DNA from: Curvularia sp. ZM96
Taxonomy: Eukaryota > Ascomycota > Dothideomycetes > Pleosporales > Pleosporaceae
NCBI GenBank assembly: GCA_022457065.1
Contig: JAJGBQ010000001.1
Location: forward strand, 4,464,001 to 4,528,000
DNA length: 64,000 nucleotides
Reading direction: 5' to 3'
Below are positions 55,450 through 64,000 of this stretch, piece after piece. The position numbers and the translations under genes are program-made. Position 1 is the stretch's first letter. Every line of letters starts with the position of its first letter. The notes below the pieces were generated by a model, which saw only the letters and a list, made by a program, of their open reading frames with translations, made no database searches and was not told the origin of the DNA.

Positions 55450-56759
55450 CTACGTGCTGGACTTGACCTTGTCGATGTAGGCTTGTCCAGGGCTCTCATA
55501 GGTTGGTACGAAGAACGTGTTGATCTGCGCGTCCTTGGAAAGCCATGTGGTCATTTGACTCAGTTCCTCACGTAACCGAGTGACGGCCTGATGATCCATG
55601 TTGGTCTGGGCGATGAGTTCAGGCATGGTGACTGCGACACATAAGTTAGTTATCACAGCATGCATATTCTCGACACTACTTACCCAAAAGGCGCAGAAGA
55701 TGCTCGCCGCCGTAGATATCGGTGAGCTGCTTGCCGGCGAGCTCGTCAGTCGGCTGTTGGATGCGCGTCCAGATGTCATAGAACTGCTCGCGCTCGAAAC
55801 GGTACAAGAGGAGACGTCCAACGCTCTTGTTAAAATACTCTTTCAGACCGGCAATGACCTCTTCAAGAATGTCGCGCTCAGTGCTGCTGCGGGCTCCAGT
55901 CTGAATGGCGTATTTCTGATACTCGTCAAGAATGACTCCTGCCGGATGCGCTGAAGGCAGCTGCACCAGCTGCAGATTCTTGGTGATGTTTTCCCAGTCA
56001 TCAACTAGGAGACTCTTCAGCCTGTCTGGCATGTAAATCCTGACAGCAAGCTTGTTCTGGAAAGTCTCTTCCTGTGGTTCGATTAGTTAGCAGTTCAAGG
56101 GCCAAGAAGCTGCCCGGGCTTTTGGATACTACGTACCTTTTCTAGGTCATTGTCGCGTACTCGCTTTTGACCGCGAGGCGCAGCAGTGACAGAACTCTGA
56201 CGTTCTTCGCTGCCACGAACTGAGCCTTGGGCCTTCTTTTTAGCAGGCGCGGGCTGAGCTCTTGCGGCGCGTTGGGCTGCCAGCATTTCGTGCCTCAGGT
56301 TGTTAGCTAACTCCCGGTTCTCGGGCGTGAGCTTGCGAAGCCGATCTTCAGGGACCCAGTCGTCCCAGCTGCAAAGTGTTAGTTTTGGTCCCAGATACAA
56401 GCAAAAGAGAGTGGATGGACAAAGTTGATGCTTGCGGGATTGTATAGGCCCATCTCGGATGCAGTGGTACCGTGGTTGAGATAGGGGGCTGAAGTGCAGG
56501 TGGGGAAAGGCGAACGTGACTCGATTGAGGCAGTCGGATATGCGGCGGCATCAAGGAGATGCCAAATGAATCAAGTAGGCGATACGTACGTGTTCTTCCA
56601 GCCCTTGTAGTGCACCCGATACTCGAAGCCATTCTTCTTCTCGTCGCCCTCAACGGGTCGGACTTCGAGAACCTTGGCCTCATAGAGCAGTTCGTGATGA
56701 AAACAGAACACTTTCTCGTCTTTTCTAAATGCGGCTTCTGGTGCAGCTGCAGGCGCCAT
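55450..56759 (-). CDS. EAF3: Eaf3/MRG15 chromodomain subunit of NuA4 and Rpd3S
   Basis: Four exons: 56759-56590, 56368-56137, 56071-55684 and 55631-55450, giving 323 aa. Introns are 221, 65 and 52 bp; the first lies inside the chromodomain. N-terminal chromodomain (about 12-80): RKDEKVFCFHHELLYEAKVLEV, FEYRVHYKGWKNTWDDWVPEDRLRK. A basic linker comes next (PAKKKAQG...GQKRVRDNDLEK), then the MRG domain (about 135-320): LKSLLVDDWENITKNLQLVQLPSAHPAGVILDEY, LLYRFEREQFYDI and YGGEHLLRLL. The protein reads H3K36 methylation and recruits histone acetyltransferase and deacetylase complexes. Divergent from the Cnl2 gene. Confidence 0.96.
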
Positions 56760-57115
56760 GATTGCGATGATGTCTGTCGGTTTTGATGTTGAAGTGTTTG
56801 AAGTGTTTGGCAGGCAGAAGGGAAGGAGTAAAAGGTGCGCGAAATTCACCACGTATCGCGTGCCCCCTGCAAGTAACAATCACCGGAAGAGGATGACTGC
56901 CGCAATAACGTAGAAGTTGATGGCACCGAGAACCAAGAGCCAACGGATGAGCCTACTTAAAGATATTCTGACGTTTGCTACGATGTCGTCGCAGACGCTC
57001 TTCACGGGAGTCTTTTCTCGCACGGGCCAGCACGCGTCGCGTCGTCTGGTGCTCCTCTTTGAACAGCATCCCACCAACGACACTGCCCTGTCACTCCACA
57101 ACCACTATACCGACC
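56760..57115. promoter_or_regulatory. Bidirectional promoter EAF3 / CNL2-like
   Basis: 356 bp between divergent start codons. The minus frame here includes a short hydrophobic stretch (about 56880-56960) that I judge to be chance. No further gene supported. Confidence 0.4.
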
Positions 57116-57744
57116 ATGCCCTCGCAAGAAGCCAAAATCCTGGAAGATTTTCTACTAACACCTGCACCCCTGCGCGACTTCATCACCCTCCCCGCGTTCA
57201 CCGACATATTCCCTCGTGCTCACCGTGGAAACCCGGCTGTTCAGGACATATACCGCGAACTTCAAAGGCTGCGCGACAAAGACATTGAACTCGTCCGTAG
57301 GGACATTGCCGAAGAGGTCAAGCGCTCGAAGCAGCTGAGGCGCGAGTATGCGCGCGAGAGGCGCCAGGTGGACGATGCAAATGTCGCTGGACTAGATCCC
57401 GTTGCACTGCAGATGGAAGGAGAGGTATTATTTACAGTGACGCTTGCGATGCTGTCCTTAGCTGACACAGTGAGCAGCTATCCGGCGAGGGTCGTAAGAA
57501 ACCGCACACGCTACAGACCGTCCACTCCGACATCGAGGAAGCTTGCCAAAGTCTCGAGTCACAGATTGCGGAAATAGAGGAGCAGAACGAAGGCGTCTTG
57601 CGCGAGGTCCAGGAGGTAGTTGGGGCACTCAGCGACCTACGACACGGCCGCTTTGCTCCATCAACCAGTGGTGAAAGTCTTGGAGAAGAAGTCATGGTAA
57701 CCCTCAAACAACTGGAGACTGTCTGTGGGAAACCAGCAGGGTGA
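57116..57744 (+). CDS. Cnl2/Nkp2 family kinetochore protein
   Basis: Two exons: 57116-57424 and 57475-57744, giving 192 aa with a 50-bp intron. The N-terminal block EAKILEDFLLTPAPLRDFITLPAFTDIFP is the Cnl2/Nkp2 signature. Coiled-coil helices follow (VQDIYRELQRLRDKDIELVRRDIAEEVKRSKQLRREY). Exon 2 resumes QLSGEGRKKPHTLQTVHSDIEEACQSLESQIAEIEEQNE and ends VCGKPAG. Members belong to the inner kinetochore CCAN/Ctf19 (Sim4) complex. The acceptor used is GTGAG just before CAGCTATCC; a CACAG site 4 bp upstream would break the frame. Confidence 0.9.
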
Positions 57745-58610
57745 AGAGTATGGGCAGTCATTGCCAACACACTCTCTCCTGAATAGAGCCAGTGGTATGC
57801 TATACTGCCTTATAGTGTTGCTCACCCACAGGAGATACTGGCTTCGCAAATGCGACACAGCAGTGTCTTCTTTCCTCACCAATGCTGGATACGTCCTGGG
57901 ATATTTCGCATGAACGTTTCTTCGAAGACCTGATCGCGACGGCGTGCTCAAGATCTTGCATAGAAACTCACACATGGTACAGACGCACAAGCATGGCACT
58001 TGAAACCTGAATCTCACTTGTGGTCGTCATTTTGGATGCGGAGTATTGCGGCGGCCACTAGGCGCGGCATCCGGAGGCTGATGCGACCCCGCGTCTCAAA
58101 AATCACCTCAGGCGAGGCACCAATGAACTAACGAACCTTTCTGTGATTCAAAGTGGTATGTGAGTGATTTGATCTACAGTGCATCCTCTAGCCAATGGGG
58201 TTGCGAGGTCTTTCTGCTTCATCTTCACTAGCCAACCCCGTCTTTCTCCTTTGGGCGACTTTCCTGGTCATTGTAGATAGCCGCAAAGTCCGTTGCGTCT
58301 ACGTCAACATCCTTCTTACATGGTCCGTCACTCCGTCTTAGTCAATCCCGTTACTCCATTGTCAAGGTTCACATCCCTGTCGGCTTTAAGCTTAAGAGAC
58401 ACGTGATTGGCTGCACAAAGCACCGCAATTAATATACGTATATGAATAACTTCAATATCACAAACACTATAACTAGCGGCCGTTGAAAGCATATCCATGA
58501 GCGGTATCGTCTATACGTGTCCACATGGTTATGGAACGCTTATATGGCGCCGTAGTAGACAGCGTTGAACAATCTTGGTCTTTCAACTTGTTCATGTGTC
58601 TTGAGCAAGG
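57745..58610. other. Intergenic stretch
   Basis: About 870 bp between the Cnl2-like gene and the GH5-like gene on the same strand. AT-rich from about 58400 to 58560. Nothing recognised. Confidence 0.6.
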
Positions 58611-61070
58611 ATGATCTTCTCAACTCTTTTTATGACATTCGTGTCGCTGGCGACATGGACAAGACCTGTTACTGCCAGCTTGAGAATCACCGCTGATCAC
58701 CATTCCTTTGGTGGCGTCAATTATCCGCAGTTGCAATTCTTTTCGCCGGAGCACAGAGACAACACCATCAAGGAAATCGTCAAAAGTGGTGCTAGAGTGA
58801 TACGGCTTTTCAGTATGCAATGTTGTACTTGAATCGATCACCATATGCTGACCACTCCATAGTTCGTCCAGATGATCTCCACCCAGATGTAAGAGCTGGG
58901 CTATGAAGAAAGCAAGAGGTTACTTTGTTGACTGACCTACACAGCCTGAGAGCGAGCTAGGCGCGTTTGACAAGTCGCTACTTGATCAGTTCGACGACAC
59001 GCTGGCTGCCATTCATCATCTTTCCAAGGGTAATATCGCACTATCAGTATTTAAAACTAGGCTTGACCTTCCATATACCAACAAAGCACAGGTCAGATGA
59101 AGGTCATCATTGCCCCACACGACGCACACGCATTACGAGGAGACAACGGCGTACCTTGTGACGCCTACTGCAAGGAACTCAACGGATATTTCCTTGACTT
59201 TTACAGTGTAGAAAAATGTATGTTGAACTTACATTTTATCTTCACAGAAAGGCGAACAAGCAGTACTAACAGTTTTATCCCCTTTCTAGACCGAGACCTA
59301 TACAAACAGCGTCTAGAAGTCTTCTTCAAACATTATCCCTCTAAGAACTTCGACGGCCGTTCATGGGGCGAGCTATCCGAAGTGATTCTCGTAAGCACAC
59401 CCCTCCTTCCAAGCCCACTATAAATCCACAACATTCTCCAACACATACTACAGGGCGTCGATATTCAAAACCAGCCTTTCAGCGACATCTTCCCCATTCC
59501 GGCTGGCGAATCCTGGATCTGTGACATAGCCACCCACCTGAAGTTTAAAGTCGGCCTCGACTCATCCAACATCGCCGTTATCAGCGGCGGCGTCTCCGGC
59601 GCCCAGAAACCAGGTCAATTCCAAAACTTTCCTGACAGCGTGTTTGACTGCAAATCCATTGACGTTATCGGCATTCATGGGTACTTTTCCAAGCAGGCGG
59701 ATAAAACCGCAGGAACACCATGGGCTGAGATGTTTGTTCCCGGAAACACGCTCACGGGTCGTGCCAAAGGGAAAAAGAGGGGCGATGGTAAACTACTGCT
59801 GGTGGAGGAATGGAGCTATATGCATAATGATGACTTTGGGCTATTCTACAAGCAAGAAGCCGTGTTCGATCAGGGAAATGCGCTGAATTATAGGGGAATA
59901 CCCTGGGTACGTCCATTTTCCTTACATCTACTGCCTATACAGCGAACTCAGAAAACAAGAGCAAGTACTAATCAGCCACTGCAGCTTTACTCTCACCTCA
60001 CCACAGTCGACGAAGGCAAATCAATCCGTATCAATCCTCTCCGCCCCGCCTACACCAGCTGGACCGCCCTGAAAGAAGTCCTAAAAGCCGCTCAGACCGC
60101 TCGCTCAAACTTCGACTGGTCATCCTACCTGCCAGCGCCCTTCACCATCCTCCCTCCATCGGAAGACGAAAAAACCGCCCAGAAGCTCAGCTCCATGCTC
60201 ACCGGCTCCTCAAACAAAGAATGGAGAATCCGACCCATTGGCCTCTCAAACCTAACTTCCATCCCGCTAAATCCCTTCGTGCTCCAGCAAGCCGACTGCA
60301 CCTTTGGCTGCGAAGGCCACCTATGCGACGCCCAAGACGCCTGCGCACCAGATCTCCTGTGTAAAAACAACATCTGCATTCGCAACACAGAGTCTCAACC
60401 CGGAAAAATCGGCGACATGTGCAATAGCAAGAACCCATGCCAATCGCACTTGCGCTGCTCAGCCGGGAAATGCGGAGCCTGCACACCACGCAGCAGCATG
60501 CCCTTATCTCAAGAAAAGAAGGAGAAGAAGAGAAGTCTACCAAACGAACCCATTCCGCTGCCTACCCAGCAAGACTCCGTCGCGTCAACTCCCAACCCAA
60601 ACGATCCAAACGGTCAATGCTACACTGATTCCCTGCCCCATCTCTTCTCCTCCCTTTCCTCCCGCATCGCAGAGTCAGGAACCTCACCCCCGCCACCCAT
60701 CTGCCTCCCACCCACTCACCACGCCTCACCATGTACACAGTCAACACACTGCTCAGCAGACGAATACTGCTCCTGGGGCACATGCGTGGCATGCACATCG
60801 TCCGACGCTTGTCTCGGTGCCCCGTGCCGCAGCAACAACAAGTGCAAGACGGGATATTGCAACGACTACGGCCGCTGCGACTATGTTGAGCAACGTAAGA
60901 AGTTGAATTTAGGACCTGGGGGTGCAAAGATGGGGAAGGGGAAGAGAATCCCCGGTGTGCCGAGGGGGCATGAGAGTGGACCGGCGAGAGTAAGGGACGA
61001 GGCGATGAGGGTGGTGATTCCGGTCGAGGGAGCGAGAAAGACGGGGGCGCCGTTGGTGGCTACGGCATAA
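58611..61070 (+). CDS. Secreted GH5-like protein with C-terminal Cys-rich modules; acid/base Glu replaced
   Basis: Seven exons: 58611-58812, 58863-58888, 58945-59029, 59092-59217, 59290-59390, 59454-59906 and 59985-61070, giving 692 aa. Exon 2 is only 26 nt. Signal peptide MIFSTLFMTFVSLATWTRPVTA. The TIM-barrel part includes FGGVNYPQLQFF, ARVIRLF, HHLSKGQMKVIIAPHDAH, LSEVILGVDIQNQP, IDVIGIHGYF and LLLVEEWS. In GH5 mannanase/glucanase relatives the acid/base lies in N-E-P; here it is N-Q-P (CAG at about 59471). The nucleophile-like Glu in LLVEEW is kept. About 30 Cys in the last third form tandem modules (CTFGCEGHLCDAQDAC..., CTQSTHCSADEYCSWGTC...). Probably wall-associated or extracellular; activity doubtful. 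Confidence 0.85.
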
Positions 61071-61619
61071 GAGTTCAGATTTCTTCGGTTTGGAGCGGGG
61101 AGTTCTTTTTTTCCTAACGTGGGCACTGTTTGAAAGCTCAAAAAATGAATAGAGCATCTCCTTCATCATGTTAGTCGTCGTAGATAGACAAGGCACTGCT
61201 GGAACCATCTTGGATATAAACATTTTTTCTTGTAGATATTCGACAGACCTAGTGTCTTTGTATGCACAAAATCTTCTTCCTAATCAAAAAGAATAAGGGA
61301 GAAGGGGGTATCGCAGTCTCCATAACTCCTGATTCATAACCGTATGAACCCTACTATAGATGCATATGCCTCGACGGACCTTTTTTTTACGTCCTTCTCA
61401 TACCAATGAGCTTTATATTCTCCCTAGAATGTTGGTAGTTTCAGGCGCCTACCCGGAAAGGCTCAGGTCAGATGTCTTCTCTTTCGTCCTCAACAGGGAA
61501 CGAGTAGAGGATTGATGGCATTGAAAGCCAAAATCCTCGATACTTCGGGGTTTTTACCCAGATGAGCATATATGTTAATATCGGTCGCCGACAGCATAAG
61601 TGTTTTCTCTTTTGCCTCA
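61071..61619. other. Convergent 3' region
   Basis: 549 bp between the GH5-like gene and the bHLH gene, convergent. T-runs near 61380; no coding signal. Confidence 0.6.
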
Positions 61620-62996
61620 TCATCCAATTGCCTTTCGGTATGTAATGTTGTCCTCGATCAGCTTTTCCAAGAACGCTGCCGCCTCGACCAATATCTGACT
61701 CTTACTTAACCCCCCACCGCGTACTGCAGGTACCACTTCGTTCAAGTCCTTGTAGCCCTGCTTGATCAGGTCGCGGCGCTTCTGCTCGGAAAGAATATGG
61801 TTATTTCGTTTTTGTTCTTCTGTTAGGTTTTCGCGGTGTGTCTTGTGGGTCGTTGTAGAGGCCCGTTTCCGCTTGCTATCGTCGACCATCGAGGCCTTCC
61901 GGCCCTTTCCATTACGTGCAGCCTTTTTCGGGTTTTCCTTTCCAGGGTGGGCTTGGCTCTTCTTCCGTTTCTTTGCTGGTCGGTCATCCTGATCTTCCTG
62001 CGATGCGGAGTCGTCGGACTGCTCGTCGTCTTCGTCACGTGATGCAGCAGCAAGGCCCGAGGATGTATCGTGGTAAGCGGTCGGGCTGGTCCGTGTTGTG
62101 TCGATGCCTGCCACCGCTCGCAACAGATGTGAGTGGGTCTCATCCACATCGTGTATTGAATGCCTTGCCGCGTTGTGTTCGGCCGAGCGGCTGTTTGGGC
62201 CGGAATAGCCGGACGGACTGTTGAACGAGTTGTCGGTCCCAAATGTGTATGACCTCTTTAAGTCAATCTTTTGCAAAGGCGGGCCAAAGTCGGACTGATG
62301 GTGGTGCGGGGCTTTGCCTGTCCACTGTGCTGGAAATTGGGGGTCCAATGCATGGCCACTATGATTCGGCAGTAACGACGCCATGCGCTGGTTCAAAAGA
62401 CCGTGTGGCTGGATGGCCATGGGCAAGGTGGCCTGGTTCAAGTCGGACGCGACGTTTGCCAGGAAGTTGGTGTTCGCCGCGGGCTGCTCGGAGAAGCTAT
62501 GCATTCGGCCATTTGTGTACGAGGGCTGCTGCGCATTATTGAAGAGGGTGGCAGCTGCCTGGAGCTCGTCGTCCGTGTTGCCGAGAAAGCTGTTGTGGAG
62601 GGAAGAGGACGAAGCGTGGTGCGGCTCTTGGTGGAAGGTGCTCTGGAGGCGGGCTTGGTCAGGTATGGTGCTGGTAACGCGGTGGACGGTGGGCGGCGCG
62701 ATGAATTCTTCCCAGTTGTTGTAGTCGTGGGCACTCGCCTTGTCGTCGAGCGCGGGCGGAAGGGCGTGGGGATCGAGTAGATCGAAGGGGTTGGTAGAAG
62801 AGAAGAAATTGTCGAGCTGCTGGTTCTCTGTGTCAGTCAGCAGCGACTGTCCATTGTTGTCGTAGTGGGTGACGGAGTTGTCGAAGAAGTCGTCGGAGAA
62901 GGTGTCTGCGCTGGGCGTCAGTTCCGTTGAAGCTGCTGAATAAGAGAAAGCGGGAGCTCGCATACAGCCAAATGGCGGCGGATCCTTGTCGTTCAT
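61620..62996 (-). CDS. bHLH transcription factor
   Basis: 458 codons, single exon, start MNDKDPPPFGCMRAPAF. The N-terminal two thirds is Gln/Asn/Ser-rich and disordered. An acidic patch follows (SRDEDDEQSDDSASQEDQDDRP), then two basic clusters (AKKRKKSQ, KRKRAS). The bHLH lies at about 395-450: LTEEQKRNNHILSEQKRRDLIKQGYKDLNEVVP, with the basic H/N-x-x-S-E-Q-K-R-R contact pattern typical of E-box (CACGTG) binders, then a loop GGGLSKSQ and helix 2 ILVEAAAFLEKLIEDN. No zipper follows, and the protein ends 5 residues later. It resembles fungal Ino4/INO2-type small-dimer regulators, but I do not assign a named orthologue. A 121-codon uORF ends on its start codon. Confidence 0.9.
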   Translation of the reverse strand: MNDKDPPPFGCMRAPAFSYSAASTELTPSADTFSDDFFDNSVTHYDNNGQSLLTDTENQQLDNFFSSTNPFDLLDPHALPPALDDKASAHDYNNWEEFIAPPTVHRVTSTIPDQARLQSTFHQEPHHASSSSLHNSFLGNTDDELQAAATLFNNAQQPSYTNGRMHSFSEQPAANTNFLANVASDLNQATLPMAIQPHGLLNQRMASLLPNHSGHALDPQFPAQWTGKAPHHHQSDFGPPLQKIDLKRSYTFGTDNSFNSPSGYSGPNSRSAEHNAARHSIHDVDETHSHLLRAVAGIDTTRTSPTAYHDTSSGLAAASRDEDDEQSDDSASQEDQDDRPAKKRKKSQAHPGKENPKKAARNGKGRKASMVDDSKRKRASTTTHKTHRENLTEEQKRNNHILSEQKRRDLIKQGYKDLNEVVPAVRGGGLSKSQILVEAAAFLEKLIEDNITYRKAIG

Positions 62997-63358
62997 GGCG
63001 GGACGAGGGAGGCCTCTGGCCGTAGCACCCGCGAGCCCCGCGAACGACTGGTGCGACAGTGTCGCCAGCTTGGAGGGCTGGAGGGCGTCTCTGTAGCCCG
63101 AGAACTGGGGATGGAGGGTGGAGAGCTGGGGACAAAGGGCAGAGGGCAGCCTAGCGCATTCGGCGGGACGGTCGAGCGGGCAGGCGTGCGTAAACGTGAG
63201 CGATTGAGGCTACCGGGGGACTGTTGGGAAGTGTTGGGCGCGAGATGACGTGAAGAATGGGCGGCGGTCGCGACGGGTGCTGGCTGCTCACTGCTCGCTG
63301 CGCAGCGGGAGGCGGGACCTTGGGGAGAGACGGCGCTGGGGGCGGACAGCGGCGGCAT
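62993..63358 (-). other. Upstream ORF overlapping the bHLH start (ATGA)
   Basis: On the minus strand an ATG at 63358 opens a 121-codon frame (Pro/Ser/Ala/Arg-rich, no motif) whose TGA stop overlaps the bHLH ATG as ATGA (62996-62993). In an unspliced leader it would be met first by scanning ribosomes. An intron in the leader could remove it; I cannot exclude this. Confidence 0.45.
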
Positions 63359-64000
63359 GCCCAGCGAGGTGTTTAGCAGGCGACGGCGAAGTCAGTGGCT
63401 CGCGAGGATTCCTTGGGCGACGAGAGCAGTGGTGGGAAGAGAGCGCATGTGCGCATGAGAAGTTCCATGTTCACATGCCAGCACCAGACACCGCCCGCGC
63501 CCACCTGAGCAGGAGCTAGTGGCCGAACGCCTCGCTTGCGCCTGCCCTGGTCCGCAACCCCGGCACGCCAAGCTTTCCGAGCCGGCCCGGGCGTCGTGGG
63601 CATTCACCACCTGCGCTACTAAAAAGGCATCTCCTCCGCTCCTCTGCCCGCCCCTCACACCAACGCACCCGCCTCCTCATTTCTCGCAGCTCTGACATGC
63701 TTCTGACAGCGTAGCTCCCACCTCTAGCCTGTGCCGCCAGTCAGGGGAACCCCGCGCCAATCCGGGGAAAAACAGGCCCTCGCATTGACACCACTCTCGT
63801 CACTGAGCCATTGCACCGCGTCGACCCGTCCTGTTCGCTTGCTTTTCATTGGATATAAACATAACGTGACCTATATTTCCGCCGCCCTCCCTCACAGCAC
63901 GCTGCGCCGCTTCGCCAGCTTCTGGTACTGCCTCCGTGTCCTCGTCAGCCCGTCCTCCATCTCGTAATCTGACGCCATACTGCCTCGTCTCAATGTCCCA
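63359..64000. other. GC-rich upstream region of the bHLH gene to window end
   Basis: Holds the bHLH leader/promoter and, at the edge, CT-rich sequence that could be the promoter or first exon of a plus-strand gene beyond the window. No supported coding exon. Confidence 0.5.

Noticed and set aside
56880..57101. Short minus-strand ORF with a hydrophobic end
   Set aside because: Sits in the EAF3/CNL2 divergent promoter, overlaps the Cnl2 leader, and has no recognisable family; a one-span microprotein cannot be excluded but is not supported.
61762..62042. Plus-strand ORFs inside the bHLH gene
   Set aside because: Antisense to the bHLH domain; Phe/Leu/Ser-rich translations are the usual mirror of Lys/Glu-rich coding.

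Overview
The window looks like filamentous ascomycete nuclear DNA. Its genes carry many short introns (about 45-106 bp) with GT..AG ends and CTAAC-type branch sites. The gene families are typically Pezizomycotina (Zn(II)2Cys6 regulators, DHA1/DHA2 and sugar MFS transporters, a fungal rhodopsin-domain protein), and one Ty3 retroelement shows C-to-T/G-to-A decay of the kind made by repeat-induced point mutation (RIP). A dothideomycete of the Pleosporales is my best guess from gene content; this is inference only. Exon boundaries were placed by hand from splice signals, reading phase and family motifs, and every spliced model given here closes to a whole number of codons.

The left half (1-31 kb) is accessory. 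Bases 1-5137 hold a truncated, stop-riddled Ty3/gypsy element (protease, RT, RNase H, integrase, chromodomain, 3' LTR) with an intact antisense ORF at its 3' end, followed by nested direct repeats. From 6.7 to 12.7 kb three genes form a likely small catabolic module: an isocitrate lyase/PEP mutase-family enzyme, a Dal5-like anion transporter and a Zn-cluster regulator whose third zinc cysteine is replaced by Arg. A rhodopsin-domain membrane protein follows (14.0-15.5 kb), then a 4.5-kb repeat-bearing gene desert. Next come a canonical Zn(II)2Cys6 regulator with a DHA2 drug-type exporter (20-24 kb), a divergent sugar transporter/SMP-30 lactonase pair (25-28.7 kb), and a sulfotransferase-like P-loop protein (29.8-31 kb).

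From 32 to 63 kb the region is mostly conserved housekeeping: a Gag1-like protein, RFC1, mitochondrial uL16, sphingosine-1-phosphate lyase, a Y-family DNA polymerase (iota type), a disordered conserved protein, a tail-anchored protein, an ARMH3-like (DUF1741) protein, a nicotinamide riboside kinase, Eaf3/MRG15, a Cnl2/Nkp2 kinetochore protein, a secreted GH5-like protein and a bHLH regulator. Many pairs are divergent and share short promoters (RFC1/uL16, ARMH3-like/NRK, Eaf3/Cnl2, polymerase/43.5-kb gene). This block is interrupted at 44.5-50 kb by a gene-poor island with a TA-flanked MITE, a broken small secreted protein gene and another degenerate coding region.

The most striking observations are a 6-nt microexon encoding the catalytic Asp of the Y-family polymerase, the Arg-for-Cys zinc cluster, a GH5-like protein with Gln in place of the acid/base Glu, the intact zinc-cluster-like antisense ORF in a dead retroelement, the frameshifted effector-like gene beside a MITE, and a 121-codon uORF that ends on the start codon of the bHLH gene.
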